From Planctomyces sp. SH-PL62 (GTDB lineage Bacteria; Planctomycetota; Planctomycetia; Isosphaerales; Isosphaeraceae): DNA of 64,000 bases. Numbering within the stretch: position 1 is the first letter of the stretch; every line of letters starts with the position of its first letter. The position numbers were made by a program, and so were the translations under genes. The notes below the pieces were generated by a model. That model had not been told where the DNA came from. It worked only from the letters and a program-made list of their open reading frames with translations, and made no database searches. The DNA is taken from the NCBI RefSeq assembly GCF_001610895.1, contig NZ_CP011273.1, forward strand, positions 2,790,001-2,854,000, read 5' to 3'. Of the stretch, positions 40,842 through 51,273 are shown in pieces.

Positions 40842-43061
40842 ATGCCGACGGCCGTGATGCGGATCTTGATGGGCCTGGGCGTCGGCCTGGCCGCCGGGCT
40901 CGCCTACCTGGGAGCGTCGGCCCTGGAGGCGGCACCGATCCAGGAGTTCCAGGGGCCGCCGCCGGGAGGGCCGGGAGGGGGCTTCGGTCCCGGCATGTTC
41001 CTCGCGCCGATGATCCTGGAGCAGGGGGACGCCGACCAGGACGGCCGCCTCACCGCCGAGGAGGCCGGGAAGGCCGCCGCGAAGTTCTTCGAGACGGCCG
41101 ACGCCGACGGGAAGGGCTCGCTCGACGCCAGATCGTTGGGACGCGCCCTGAACCGCCTGATTCCCGGCCCTCCCGGAATGCCCGCCTTCGATGACCCGGA
41201 CTTCGGCCCCGGGACGTTCTTCGGGCCCGTTCTGCTGGAGGCCGCCGACGCCGACAAGGACGGCCGACTGAGCCCCCGAGAAGCCACCACGGCCGCCGAG
41301 CGTTTCGTCAAAGGACGCAACGCCGACAAGGAAGGGCTCGACGCGGAGTCCCTCGCGGCGGCCGTGAATTCCAGCCTCCCCGGCCCTCCGGGCTTCGGCC
41401 CCGGCGGGCCGGGAGGTCCTCCGGGATTCGGGCCCGGCGGCGGCGAACGCAAGCTCGTCAAGACGCACGACAAGGACGGCGACGGCCGCCTCGACGCCGA
41501 CGAACGCCGCGCCGCCGTCGCGGCCCAGAAGTCGACGCAAGGCGCGCGGGGAGGCCGTCGCGGGCCGGGCTTCGGGCCCCCTCCGGGCTTCGGCGGCGGC
41601 GAGGCCGGGCCGGCCGAGCCCGGCGCGAAGATCGCCCCGACCGAGGTCGCCGCGCATCCCGGCCGCCCCCTGTACGACCCGGACGTCTTCCGCACGCTGT
41701 TCCTCGACTTCGAGGACGAGGACTGGGAGTCGCAGCTCTCCACCTTCTACAAGTCCGACGTCGAGGTCCCCGCGACGCTCCGCGTCGACGGCCGCGAGAT
41801 GAAGGGCGTGGGCGTCCACTTCCGGGGCCAGTCGTCGTACTTCACCGTCTCCGAGGGCCGCAAGCGGTCGCTCAACGTCTCGCTCGACTTCACCGACGCC
41901 GACCAGAAGTTCGACGGCTACAAGACGCTCAACCTGTTGAACTCCCACGAGGATCCGAGCTTCCTGCACACCATCCTCTATTCGGAGATCGCCCGCCGAT
42001 CCATCCCCGCCCCGAAGGCGAACTTCGTCCGCGTCGTCATCAACGGCGAGAACTGGGGCGTCTACGTGAACGTCCAGCAGTTCGACAAGAAGTTCCTGAC
42101 GGAGAACTACGGGACCGACGAAGGGGCCCGCTGGAAGGTTCCCGGAAACCCCGGCGCCGACGGCGGCCTGGGATACCACGGCGAGGACCTCGCCCCCTAC
42201 AAGCAGCGCTACGAGCTGAAGTCCTCCAAGAAGGGACAGGACGCGGCCTGGAAGGCCCTGATCGCCCTCTGCCGGACCCTGAATGAGACGCCCGCCGACC
42301 GGCTCGAAGCGGCGCTCGAGCCGATCCTCGACATCGACGGCGTGCTGAAGTTCCTCGCCCTGGACAACGTCCTCGTCAACGGCGACGGCTACTGGACCCG
42401 CGCCAGCGACTACAGCCTCTATCTGGACCCCAGGGGCCGGTTCCACGTCATCCCCCACGACATGAACGAGACGTTCCAGGGCGGTGGCGGCCCTCCGGGC
42501 TTCGGCCCCGGCGGACCGAGGGGGGGGAGACCGGGCGGCCCTGGTGGTCCCGGCTTCGGCCCTGGTGGTCCGGGGGGCCCCGGCGGGCCTCCGGGCGGCG
42601 GTCGTGGATTCGCGGGAGGCCCCGGCGGGCCGGGAGGTCGCGGCGGGCGTCCGGGCGGTCCCGGCTTCGGCCCTCCGGGCTTCGGGAGCGTCGATCTCGA
42701 CCCGCTGGTCGGGCTGGACTCCGCGCGGACGCCCCTGCGGAGCAAGCTGCTGGCGGTCCCCGCGCTGCGGGCTCGCTACCTCGGGTATGTGAAGGCGATC
42801 GCCGAGAAGGACCTCGACTGGGAGACGCTCGGCCCGATCGTGGCCCGCTACAAGGCCCAGATCGACGAGGACGTGCGGGCCGACACGCGCAAGCTCTCGA
42901 CCTACGAGGCGTTCCTGGCCGCCACCTCCCCCGACGCGGACGCCCCGAAGCCGGAAGCCGCGAGAGGCCGGGGCCGGGGGCTCAGCCTCCGAGCCTTCGC
43001 CGACGCCCGCCGGAAGCACCTCCTGGGCCTCCCCGCCGTCCGGGACGCGAAAGCACCCTGA
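40842..43061 (+). CDS. Exported CotH-kinase-family protein with EF-hand repeats
   Basis: A 739-residue protein with a signal peptide or anchor (RILMGLGVGLAAGLAYLGAS). Residues 60-230 carry four calcium-type EF-hand loops (DADQDGRLTAEE, DADGKGSLDARS, DADKDGRLSPRE, DKDGDGRLDADE) separated by Gly/Pro-rich spacers. From about 270 to 545 is the CotH kinase-like domain (LFLDFEDEDWESQLSTFY, VGVHFRGQSSYFTVSEGRKR, KTLNLLNSHEDPSFLHTILY, and the catalytic HVIPHDMNETF). A second Gly/Pro array (about 547-615) precedes a helical end. CotH proteins phosphorylate spore-coat or surface proteins; here the EF-hands hint at calcium control. The next genes include DUF4956. Confidence 0.9.
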   Translation: MPTAVMRILMGLGVGLAAGLAYLGASALEAAPIQEFQGPPPGGPGGGFGPGMFLAPMILEQGDADQDGRLTAEEAGKAAAKFFETADADGKGSLDARSLGRALNRLIPGPPGMPAFDDPDFGPGTFFGPVLLEAADADKDGRLSPREATTAAERFVKGRNADKEGLDAESLAAAVNSSLPGPPGFGPGGPGGPPGFGPGGGERKLVKTHDKDGDGRLDADERRAAVAAQKSTQGARGGRRGPGFGPPPGFGGGEAGPAEPGAKIAPTEVAAHPGRPLYDPDVFRTLFLDFEDEDWESQLSTFYKSDVEVPATLRVDGREMKGVGVHFRGQSSYFTVSEGRKRSLNVSLDFTDADQKFDGYKTLNLLNSHEDPSFLHTILYSEIARRSIPAPKANFVRVVINGENWGVYVNVQQFDKKFLTENYGTDEGARWKVPGNPGADGGLGYHGEDLAPYKQRYELKSSKKGQDAAWKALIALCRTLNETPADRLEAALEPILDIDGVLKFLALDNVLVNGDGYWTRASDYSLYLDPRGRFHVIPHDMNETFQGGGGPPGFGPGGPRGGRPGGPGGPGFGPGGPGGPGGPPGGGRGFAGGPGGPGGRGGRPGGPGFGPPGFGSVDLDPLVGLDSARTPLRSKLLAVPALRARYLGYVKAIAEKDLDWETLGPIVARYKAQIDEDVRADTRKLSTYEAFLAATSPDADAPKPEAARGRGRGLSLRAFADARRKHLLGLPAVRDAKAP
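42480..42690 (+). repeat. In-gene degenerate Gly/Pro-coding repeat
   Basis: Short units such as GGCCCTGGTGGTCC and CGGGCTTCGGCCC repeat along about 200 bp within the CotH-like gene and encode GGPGGPGFGPGG-type protein. A similar shorter run is at 41385-41450 and 41575-41620. It is a flexible linker, not a CRISPR or mobile element. Confidence 0.75.
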
Positions 43062-43196
43062 ACGCAATCCGGCGCAAGCATAAACTCACCCCTGGCGGGA
43101 GAAGCCGGGGGAGAGACGGGCGAGGCGCGTGCGGTCGAAAAGTGAGATCATGGCCTTGGGGAGTCAAACCGCCGCAACGGCGGCGGAGGGGTTGTG

Positions 43197-43886
43197 ATGC
43201 CGGCCTGGATCCTGGAATCGCTTTCCAACAATGAGACGTTGCCGGGGACGGTGATGGCCTGGCGGATCGCCTCGGCCTTGCTGCTCGGCGGCGTGGTCGC
43301 CGGCGTCTACCGCTGGGCGAGGCGCGGGTTGGGGCCGCCGCAGGCGACGTTCCTGACGACCCTCGTGCTCCTCTCGGTGACGATCGCGATGGCCACCCAG
43401 GTCATCGGCGACAGCGTGGCCCGGGCCTTCAGCCTGGTCGGCGCGCTGTCGGTGGCCCGCTTCCGCACGGTCGTGAAGGACACGCAGGACACGGCGTTCG
43501 TCATCCTGGCCGTCGTGGTCGGGATGGCGGCGGGGGCGAACGACCTGCTGGTCGCCCTGGTGGGCCTGGGGGTGGTGGGGATCGCCTCGCCGGTCCTCTG
43601 GCCCCGCCGCCGCGACCCGGCCTGGACGGGCGCGGAGGTGGACCTGAAGCTCCGCCTCGCCGCCGCTCAGGACGTCCGCGAGGCGATCGAGCGGATCCTC
43701 GCCGACGTCTCCACCCGCGCGACCCTGGTCTCGATCGAGACCGCCCGTCAGGGCGCCTCGATCGACCTGGCCTATCGCGTCCGACTTCGCCGCGACCGCT
43801 CGCCCGTCCAGACGGCGGCCGAGCTGAACCAGACGCCTGGCGTGGAGGCCGTCGAGCTCCGCCGCGCGGACCGCTCGTTCGACTGA
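43197..43886 (+). CDS. DUF4956 membrane protein
   Basis: A 229-residue protein with about four N-terminal membrane helices (AWRIASALLLGGVVAGVYRW, LTTLVLLSVTIAMATQVIGD, FVILAVVVGMAAGANDLLVA, LVGLGVVGIASPVLW). The conserved loop RAFSLVGALSVARFRTVVKD lies between helices two and three. A cytoplasmic ACT-like C-terminus follows (TRATLVSIETARQGASIDLA, TPGVEAVELRRADRS). From established gene neighbourhoods DUF4956 proteins often accompany CotH and VTC/polyphosphate-polymerase genes; here the CotH gene is 135 bp upstream but no VTC gene is seen. The two-component genes follow at 21 bp. Confidence 0.88.
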   Translation: MPAWILESLSNNETLPGTVMAWRIASALLLGGVVAGVYRWARRGLGPPQATFLTTLVLLSVTIAMATQVIGDSVARAFSLVGALSVARFRTVVKDTQDTAFVILAVVVGMAAGANDLLVALVGLGVVGIASPVLWPRRRDPAWTGAEVDLKLRLAAAQDVREAIERILADVSTRATLVSIETARQGASIDLAYRVRLRRDRSPVQTAAELNQTPGVEAVELRRADRSFD

Positions 43887-43907
43887 CGGCCGACGAGGCT
43901 TCGTCCC

Positions 43908-44642
43908 ATGACCGACGCGCCCCCCGAAGATCCCACCGGCCCCGGCCCCGGCCCGTCGGTCCTGCTGATCGACGACGACCTGGAGCTGTGCGACCTCCTG
44001 CGCGAGTTCTTCGCCCAGGAGGGCATTCGGCTGGCCGCGGCCCACGACGGCCGCCGAGGGCTGGGGGCGGCGCTCGACGCCGATCGCGACCTGATCCTCC
44101 TCGACGTGATGCTCCCCGGCCTGGACGGCTTCGAGGTGCTGCGGCTGCTGCGTCGGCGGAGCCAGGTCCCGGTCATCATGCTCACGGCCCGCTCGGCGAA
44201 GGCCGACCGGCTCGCGGGCCTGGGCGCCGGGGCCGACGACTACGTCCCCAAGCCGTTCGACCCCGACGAGTTGCTCGCCCGCGTCCGCGCCGTGCTCCGT
44301 CGCGCGGGCCGCGCGGCGCGTCCCGTCGCCCCGCTGGAGGCCGAGGGGATCCGACTCATCCCGACGGCCCGCGAGGTGTTCGCGGGGGGCGAACTCGTGG
44401 CCACGACCACGTTCGAGTACGAGATCCTCGAATACCTCGTCTACGCCGCCGGCCGGATCGTCACCCGGGACGAGCTGACTGCGGCGCTCTATCAACGACG
44501 ATCCTCCCCGTTCGACCGCGCCATCGACGTCCACGTCAGCCGCCTCCGCAAGAAGCTCGGCCCGCTGGGGTCGGCCGTGCGGACGGTCCGGGGCGTGGGC
44601 TACCTGTTCCGGTCCGGGCCGGACGACGAGGCCCCGCGATGA
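43908..44642 (+). CDS. OmpR-family two-component response regulator
   Basis: A 244-residue regulator. The receiver domain (VLLIDDDLELCDLLREFFAQ, LILLDVMLPGLDGFEVLRLL with phospho-acceptor Asp66, VIMLTARSAKADRLAGLGAG, YVPKPFDPDELLARVRAVLR) is followed by a winged-helix DNA-binding domain (FEYEILEYLVYAAGRIVTRD, RAIDVHVSRLRKKLGPLGSA, VRTVRGVGYLFRSG). It is expected to be phosphorylated by the adjacent histidine kinase. Its TGA overlaps the kinase ATG (ATGA at 44639-44642). Confidence 0.95.
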   Translation: MTDAPPEDPTGPGPGPSVLLIDDDLELCDLLREFFAQEGIRLAAAHDGRRGLGAALDADRDLILLDVMLPGLDGFEVLRLLRRRSQVPVIMLTARSAKADRLAGLGAGADDYVPKPFDPDELLARVRAVLRRAGRAARPVAPLEAEGIRLIPTAREVFAGGELVATTTFEYEILEYLVYAAGRIVTRDELTAALYQRRSSPFDRAIDVHVSRLRKKLGPLGSAVRTVRGVGYLFRSGPDDEAPR

Positions 44643-45956
44643 GGTCGATCTACGCCAAGATCCTGGCCTGGGCGGCGGCCACCGTCGCGCTGTCGTCGAT
44701 CGGCTTCGTCGCCACGTTCTGGTACCTCTCCGAGTCGCGGTCGCAGGAGCGCCGCTTCTTCACCGGCATCCTCACCCTCCAGCGCGACGCGGCCGAACGC
44801 GCCTGGCGCGAACGCGGGGCCGAGGGGCTGCGGGCCTTCCTCCGCGAGACGGCCGCGTCGTTCGAGGGGGACCATTACCTGCTGGACCGCGACGGCCGCG
44901 ACCTGCTCGACGGCGTCGATCGTTCCTCGCTCCCGGCGCGGGCGAGCGCCCCCGGCCTGCTCCCGCCGCCCCCGGCCCCCCGTGCTCGTCAGCCCGCCCA
45001 CGGCCGAGGGGCTCCGGTTCGTGGCCCTCCCCCGGATGCGGGGGGTCCCCTGGGCCCAGACGCTCCCCTACTACCTCTGGATCCTGCTGCTGATCCTGGC
45101 CCTGATCTACGCGCTGGCCGTCCATCTGGTGCGCCCGCTGAGACGGTTGCAGCGGGCGGTGGACGAGTTCGGCCGGGGCGGATTGGCGACCCGGATCGGC
45201 TCGACGCGGCGGGACGAGATCGGCGAGCTGTCCCGCGCGTTCGACGTGATGGCCCACCGGATCGCGTCGCTGATGGCGGCCGAGCGGCGGCTGATCCAGG
45301 ACGTCTCGCACGAGCTGCGGTCGCCGCTGACCCGCCTCGGCCTGGCCGTCCGGCTCGGCCGCGGCGGCGACCGCGAGGCCGCGATGGGCCGCATCAAGAA
45401 GGAGGTGGATCGGCTCTCGGCCCTGGTCGACGAGCTGCTCCGGCTCAATTCGGCCGAGGAGGACCCCCACGCCCTCCATCGCGACGAGGTCCGGCTCGAC
45501 GCCCTCCTGGCGGAGCTGGTCGAAGCCTGCGCCGTGGAGGCCGACGCGAAGGGCTGTCGGCTGGACCTGCGGGCCGACGCGCCGGTCGTCGCGTCGGGCG
45601 ATCGCGAGCTGCTCCGTCGCGCCGTCGAGAACGTCCTGCGCAACGCCGTCCGCCACGCGCCCGAGGGATCGGCGGTCGAGGTCGCGCTGCAAGCCGACGG
45701 CGGCTTCGCCGCGATCACCGTCCGCGACCACGGCTCGGGGGTCCCCGAGGAGGCCTTGGCCGACATCTTCAAGCCGTTCTTCCGGATCGAGCACGACCGC
45801 AGCCGGGCCAGCGGCGGGGTCGGCCTGGGCCTGGCCATCGCCCGCCGCGCCGTGGAGGTCCACGGCGGCTCGATCGCCGCCGACGACGCCCGCCCCGGCC
45901 TGGTCGTCACGATCCGGATCCGCCTCGCCGAGCCCGCCGCCGCGACCCAGGCGTGA
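44639..45956 (+). pseudogene. Sensor histidine kinase with an apparent frameshift at a C6 tract
   Basis: The first 112 or so codons encode a membrane helix (ILAWAAATVALSSIGFVATF) and an extracytoplasmic sensor part (FFTGILTLQRDAAERAWRER, YLLDRDGRDLLDGVDRSSL). At the six Cs 44976-44981 the frame must shift by one to continue as VLVSPPTAEGLRFVALPRMR, a second membrane helix ([20 protein letters not shown]), HAMP, the dimerisation helix [20 protein letters not shown] with phospho-His, and the ATPase core ([48 protein letters not shown]). As written the full kinase is not made. A downstream GTG at 44982 could give a sensor-less kinase. Confidence 0.85.
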
Positions 45957-46213
45957 GCCCTTCCGCGGGCCGTCTGACGGTTGCGCCGACCGTGAAGATT
46001 TTTTCGTGTATTGCCCTTGCGGTCCCCGAAGAAATTCGGTGATGATAAAGTTCTCCAAGGACTCAGGCGGACGCTGCAGTTGCGCTTTACGATTCTTGAA
46101 TCGCCGCTTCGATGCAGAACGGCGTAGAGTTGAACGGCGCGACGAGCCGTATCACCGCCCGCTTCCACCCTTTCTCTCGTCATCACATACTGCGCTACCC
46201 TCGGAGGTGTCTC
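45957..46213 (+). promoter_or_regulatory. Leader region of the DUF1559 gene with strong ribosome binding site
   Basis: A 257-bp relatively AT-rich leader for this genome. GGAGGTG at 46203-46209 is placed four bases before the ATG at 46214 and decides that start against several upstream in-frame codons. AT-rich stretches around 45993-46050 are likely promoter sequence, but no consensus pair is clear. Confidence 0.45.
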
Positions 46214-47236
<1,023 letters not shown>

Positions 47237-47302
47237 CCGGGGGCGGGTCCGCCCCGCCGCCCACCGAAGCGTGGAATCGATCTGATCCAGGAGACGTCTC
47301 TG

Positions 47303-47482
47303 ATGCGCAAGTTCATGCTCCTCGCCCTGCTCGGCTCGCTGACCTGCGGTTTCGTCGGCTGCGGCGACGCCGCCTCCACGACGCCCGCCGCCAGCGATGA
47401 AGGCCCCAAGGCCCCCGGCGTGCCGACTGACGGCCCCGAGGCCCCCAAGGCTTCCAAGGCCGCGAAGTCCAAGAAGGGCTGA
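47303..47482 (+). CDS. Small lipoprotein paired with DUF1559
   Basis: A 59-residue protein with a lipoprotein leader (MRKFMLLALLGSLTCGFVGC, lipobox FVGC with Cys20). It is followed by an Ala/Pro/Lys-rich mature part (GPKAPGVPTDGPEAPKASKA, ending SKKG). It lies 66 bp after the DUF1559 gene and just before a hairpin terminator, with a GGAG-containing site upstream (CAGGAGACG). Small proline-rich lipoproteins after DUF1559 genes are common in planctomycetes, and this one is easily missed because of its size. Confidence 0.75.
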   Translation: MRKFMLLALLGSLTCGFVGCGDAASTTPAASDEGPKAPGVPTDGPEAPKASKAAKSKKG

Positions 47483-47518
47483 TCGGCGACGCAGCCGACC
47501 GACCCGAGCAAGCATCGA

Positions 47519-47562
47519 ACGGGACGCCCGCCACCTCCGGCGGGCGTCCCGTTTCGCATTTC
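47519..47562 (+). terminator. Hairpin terminator after the DUF1559/lipoprotein unit
   Basis: A perfect 14-bp stem (47519-47532 with 47539-47552) with a six-base ACCTCC loop, followed by TTCGCATTT. It sits between the plus-strand lipoprotein gene and the convergent minus-strand hydrolase gene and is likely used in both directions. Confidence 0.75.
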
Positions 47563-47623
47563 GAATCCTGCCCAGGCCTCCTCGAAGCCTGGTCGGGCCG
47601 ACGACGGCCCTCGCGATCCGCGA

Positions 47624-49900
47624 TCAGGGCGTGGCCAGCCGGGCCTTCAGGGCCTCGCAGCCGACGACCTTCTCGACCAGGTCGAGCGGCCTGTAGAAGT
47701 AGTGGTTGGAGGCCTCGAACCCGAGCCGTGAATCGCGGCGGGCGAGCGGGTAGAGGGACCGGGCGGCCTGGATCTCGGCGTCGAGGAGGCGGCGCATGGC
47801 GTCGCGGTCGTCTCGGGAACGGGCGATGACGAAGTCCGCCTGGTTCGCGACGCTGGCGAAATGCAGGCCGACGGCCTCGGCGACGCCCAGGTCGGCCTCG
47901 GCCGCCGCGCGGAGGGGGGCCGGCGCGCCGAGGACGGCCTCGCGCAGCGCGGGGATTCCGGCGGCCCAGCCGTCGGCGACCTTGCGGAACTGGTCGGCGA
48001 ACACCCGCGCGGGGTAAGGCCCGCACCAGCCGTCGAGGTCGTCGTAGGGGAAGCCGACCATCGTCGCGCGGTAGCCGGTGGCGCGTTCGTGCAGCGGGTT
48101 GGCGGGGCCCATCTGCTGCGGGCCGTTGTAGAGCACCACGCCGTGATACGGATACTCGCGGAAGGCCCGGCTGAAGGCCGACCAGGCGAGCCGAGCCTGG
48201 GGGGCGGCGTCGGCGCCGAAGCGCTCGGCGGCGACGCGGTCGAGCACGGCGTCGGGCGTCGCCGTCGGGTCCTCGGCGAAGAGCTGCGCGACCCGGAGCT
48301 GGGGCGAGGGGCAGCCCCCGAGGGACCAGCCGAGCATCATCGAGTCGACGCGGGCTTCGGCCAGGTTGCGGCAGAGATCGGCCACGAGGTCGTACACCGG
48401 GATCGACGGCACGGCCGCCAGCTCCCAGGTGGCGTTGAGCTGGACCTTCGCCGAGGTCTTCAGCCCGGCATCCCGCGCCAGCCCCCAGCGCAGCCGGGCG
48501 CGGTCGCTGGGACCGGTCGCCGAGAGCGAGTACTCGCCGACGGTCGTCTTCACGCCCCCGCGCTCGATGGGCAGGTCCCATTCGGCGACCGTCTGGAAAT
48601 AGGCGTCGCGCGGCAGCCGGGCGATGGTCGCCGCGGCCTGCGCCGGGTCGATCCAGCCCCAGTCCCAGGCGATGAACTTCGCATCCGGGGCGCCGGCGCG
48701 GAGGCCCTCGGCGATCGTCGCGTTCACCTCGGCGATCACCTCGGCCGGGGTCCGCTTCGAGCATCGCGGGCACTCGGCGATCCGGCCGTGCGAGGCGCAG
48801 CTCGTGACGTTCTCCGACGCCGTGATCGTGAACACGCCGCCGAGCCCCGGCGCCTCCCGGGCGACGTGCTCCACCGCCCGCTTCATCCAGCTTCGGACCC
48901 GGTCGTCCGACGTGCACATCACCGCGTGCGCGCCGTCGACGACCCCCTTCATCTCGGGACGGGTCGCGAAGAACGACAGGGGCATCGCCCGAGGCTCGTT
49001 CAAATACAGGTAGACCTTGACCCCGCGCCGTCCCGCGCGTTCGATCAGCGAGCGGAGGTTGGCGAGCCGCTCGGCGGAGCCCTCGCCGAACTCGGGGAAG
49101 TCGGGCCCGCCCGGCGCGAGCGTGCGGAGGACGACGTGGAGCCAGACGCCGTTCACCCCCTGCTCGGCCAGCTCGGCGAGCAGGCCGTCGGGGAAGCCGT
49201 CGCGGCCGGGCTCGGCGAGGGCGTCGCCGTAGGTCCCGAAGTACGACGACGCGAACCGCGGCCCCGTCTCGGCCGCGGTGCGGCTCGCGTCCGCACCCGG
49301 CCCGGCTCCCGCTTCCGGTCCCGCCGGCGCGGCTTCCCAGCGGCGGCGGAACGCCATCGGCGGCTCGCCCGAATCGACGATCGCCGCGCCGAACCGGCTT
49401 TCGACCACCTCCTTGATCGCCGACGCCCGCGCCCTCGCCTCGGGGGTCGGCTCGGCGTAGCGGAGCGGCTCGCAGCGCGGCTTGAGGCTCCCCAGCTTGA
49501 TGTAGAGGAAGTCGTCCTCGCGGAGCGCGAAGGCGAGCTTCGCCGGCGACATGTCCAGGAGGGTCAGGATCTGGTCGTAAGGGAGCAGGTGCCAGTTGCG
49601 CCGGAGGATCGTGATGTAGACGCGCGAGCGGGTCTCCGGGTCGAGCCCGACCGCCGGCGGGAGGCCCATCGACGCGGCGACGGCCTCGATCCGGTCGGCC
49701 GACGCGCCGACGACCTCGGCCAGCTTTGCCGCCGGGACCAGCTCCCAGTTCCGCCAGACGAAGGCGTGCAGCCGGTCCGGGAACGGCTCCGCTCCCAGCG
49801 CCGGGGGATTCGAGCCGACCGGCAGGGGCTCGGCGGCCCTTGCGGACGGGTTGAGAAACAACGACGAAAGCACGATCGGGAGGAGTCGTGGAAGTCGCAT
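47624..49900 (-). CDS. Exported TIM-barrel glycoside-hydrolase-like protein
   Basis: A 758-residue protein with a signal peptide (LLPIVLSSLFLNPSARAAEP). Residues 40-200 are a helical N-terminal domain (LHAFVWRNWELVPAAKLAEV, ILRRNWHLLPYDQILTLLDM). The centre is a beta/alpha barrel (VNGVWLHVVLRTLAPG, GVKVYLYLNEPRAMPLSFFA, GGVFTITASENVTSCASHGR, KFIAWDWGWIDPAQAAATIA, SMMLGWSLGGCPSPQLRV) resembling GH20/GH84-like hydrolases. Glu in ITASE and Asp in AWDW are candidate acids. A Cys cluster (CASH...CPRC) may bind metal. I cannot assign a CAZy family. It is the last gene of a minus-strand unit with DUF5009. Confidence 0.75.
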   Translation of the reverse strand: MRLPRLLPIVLSSLFLNPSARAAEPLPVGSNPPALGAEPFPDRLHAFVWRNWELVPAAKLAEVVGASADRIEAVAASMGLPPAVGLDPETRSRVYITILRRNWHLLPYDQILTLLDMSPAKLAFALREDDFLYIKLGSLKPRCEPLRYAEPTPEARARASAIKEVVESRFGAAIVDSGEPPMAFRRRWEAAPAGPEAGAGPGADASRTAAETGPRFASSYFGTYGDALAEPGRDGFPDGLLAELAEQGVNGVWLHVVLRTLAPGGPDFPEFGEGSAERLANLRSLIERAGRRGVKVYLYLNEPRAMPLSFFATRPEMKGVVDGAHAVMCTSDDRVRSWMKRAVEHVAREAPGLGGVFTITASENVTSCASHGRIAECPRCSKRTPAEVIAEVNATIAEGLRAGAPDAKFIAWDWGWIDPAQAAATIARLPRDAYFQTVAEWDLPIERGGVKTTVGEYSLSATGPSDRARLRWGLARDAGLKTSAKVQLNATWELAAVPSIPVYDLVADLCRNLAEARVDSMMLGWSLGGCPSPQLRVAQLFAEDPTATPDAVLDRVAAERFGADAAPQARLAWSAFSRAFREYPYHGVVLYNGPQQMGPANPLHERATGYRATMVGFPYDDLDGWCGPYPARVFADQFRKVADGWAAGIPALREAVLGAPAPLRAAAEADLGVAEAVGLHFASVANQADFVIARSRDDRDAMRRLLDAEIQAARSLYPLARRDSRLGFEASNHYFYRPLDLVEKVVGCEALKARLATP

Positions 49901-49932
49901 GGTGTTGTGGTGGGCCAGGGGGGAGGGAGGGA

Positions 49933-51201
49933 TCAGAGCCGCACCCGGAGGCCGAGCCTCGCGAGCAGGCCCGTGAGGGCGCAGACGGAGAGGGCCATGC
50001 CGAGCGAGCCGGCGACGACGACGCCGGGGCTCGCCGAGTCCTGGTAGCCGAGCACGGCGTCGCGCCAACCGGCGAGGGACAGGCCATCTGTGATGATGGG
50101 GTGGAGGAAGAAGGCGATCAAGGGGTTGACGCCCGCCGGGCGGACGACGACCGTCCAGGCGCGACGGCCCGCGACGTCGACGACGAGGTAGAGCGCCAGC
50201 CAGAGCAAGGCCGCCAGGGCCGCCGTCCAGAGGCACCACGTCGGCGTCGCGGCGATCTTGTTGATCCCCTCGAACGTGTCGGCGACGAGCCCCGCGACGA
50301 ACAGGCCGAGCGCGAACGTCAGCGTCCACCCGGCCCGCGCGCGGGGCGTCGCCACGTCGGAATCCCGGCGCAGGATCGAGCCCAGCAGGCAGCCGGCCAT
50401 GACCACCGCCGCCAGCGAGCCCGTCGCCCCGCCCAGGTCGACGTACGAGGCGATCGCGTCGACGGCCGATTCCAGAGAAGCCAGCAGCGAACGCGCCAGG
50501 CCGAGCCACGTCTTGCTTTCGACGCGCCCGAACAGGCCCCCGCGATTCATCGCCAGGTGGAGCAGGATCAGGACGCCGAGCGCCCCCGCCAGCCATTCGC
50601 GACGCTTGCCGAGCCAGAGGGTCAGCAGCGCGACCGTCAGGTAGGCCCAGCCGATCAGGCCGAGGATGCCCCACCAGCCCGTCTGAAGCCACCACCAGCC
50701 CTCGACCGGGCCGAAGAACAGCAACGACGTGTCAGCCGGCCGGCGACGATAGATCGCCAGCAGGGCCAGCAGCCCTACGACGCCGATCGCCTTGAGCGCG
50801 AGGAACGTCGTCCGTCGCGGCCCGGGCTCGCGAGGGGGGGCCGTCCACGCGAGGAGGACGGCGACGAACGCCAGGAACTGCCACGTCGGCGAGCCTAGCG
50901 TCCGGTCGGCGTCGCTGTTGTACGAGATCACCCCCAGGAGGATCAGGCTGGCCGACCGCACGAGGATGTGCCCGACCTCGCGAGCGAGGCTCGCCCCGCG
51001 CGCGAAGGCCCGCTCGAAGGCCAGCGGGATGGAGACGCCGACGAGGAACAGGAACCAGGGGAAGACCACGTCGGCCGTCGTCATCCCGTCGGCGCCCGGC
51101 GGCTCGATGTGGCGCAGCCAGCCGGGGGCGGCGGGGCCCAGGTCATTGACGAAGACCATCAGGAGGATCGTCAGCCCCCGGAGCACGTCGACCGACTCCA
51201 C
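49933..51201 (-). CDS. DUF5009 membrane acyltransferase (heparan-alpha-glucosaminide N-acetyltransferase-like)
   Basis: A 422-residue membrane protein with about ten helices. The diagnostic start is ESVDVLRGLTILLMVFVNDL, followed by DVVFPWFLFLVGVSIPLAFE, and near the end GVNPLIAFFLHPIITD. This is the HGSNAT/DUF5009 family, which moves acetyl groups across membranes onto terminal glucosamine in animals; bacterial substrates are unknown. The apparent start is GTG at 51201; there is no ATG upstream in frame. It lies 32 bp before the hydrolase-like gene. Confidence 0.9.
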   Translation of the reverse strand: MESVDVLRGLTILLMVFVNDLGPAAPGWLRHIEPPGADGMTTADVVFPWFLFLVGVSIPLAFERAFARGASLAREVGHILVRSASLILLGVISYNSDADRTLGSPTWQFLAFVAVLLAWTAPPREPGPRRTTFLALKAIGVVGLLALLAIYRRRPADTSLLFFGPVEGWWWLQTGWWGILGLIGWAYLTVALLTLWLGKRREWLAGALGVLILLHLAMNRGGLFGRVESKTWLGLARSLLASLESAVDAIASYVDLGGATGSLAAVVMAGCLLGSILRRDSDVATPRARAGWTLTFALGLFVAGLVADTFEGINKIAATPTWCLWTAALAALLWLALYLVVDVAGRRAWTVVVRPAGVNPLIAFFLHPIITDGLSLAGWRDAVLGYQDSASPGVVVAGSLGMALSVCALTGLLARLGLRVRL

Positions 51202-51273
51202 CCGGCCCGTCGCGAGGGGGGCGGGCGGGGGGCGTCGGTCGCGGCTCCCGGGGGCGGGGTGGTCAACGCCGTT

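Noticed and set aside
42480-42690. Possible CRISPR-like array from regular GGCCCTGGTGG units
   Set aside because: The units are in frame within the CotH-like gene, have no spacers and encode a Gly/Pro linker.
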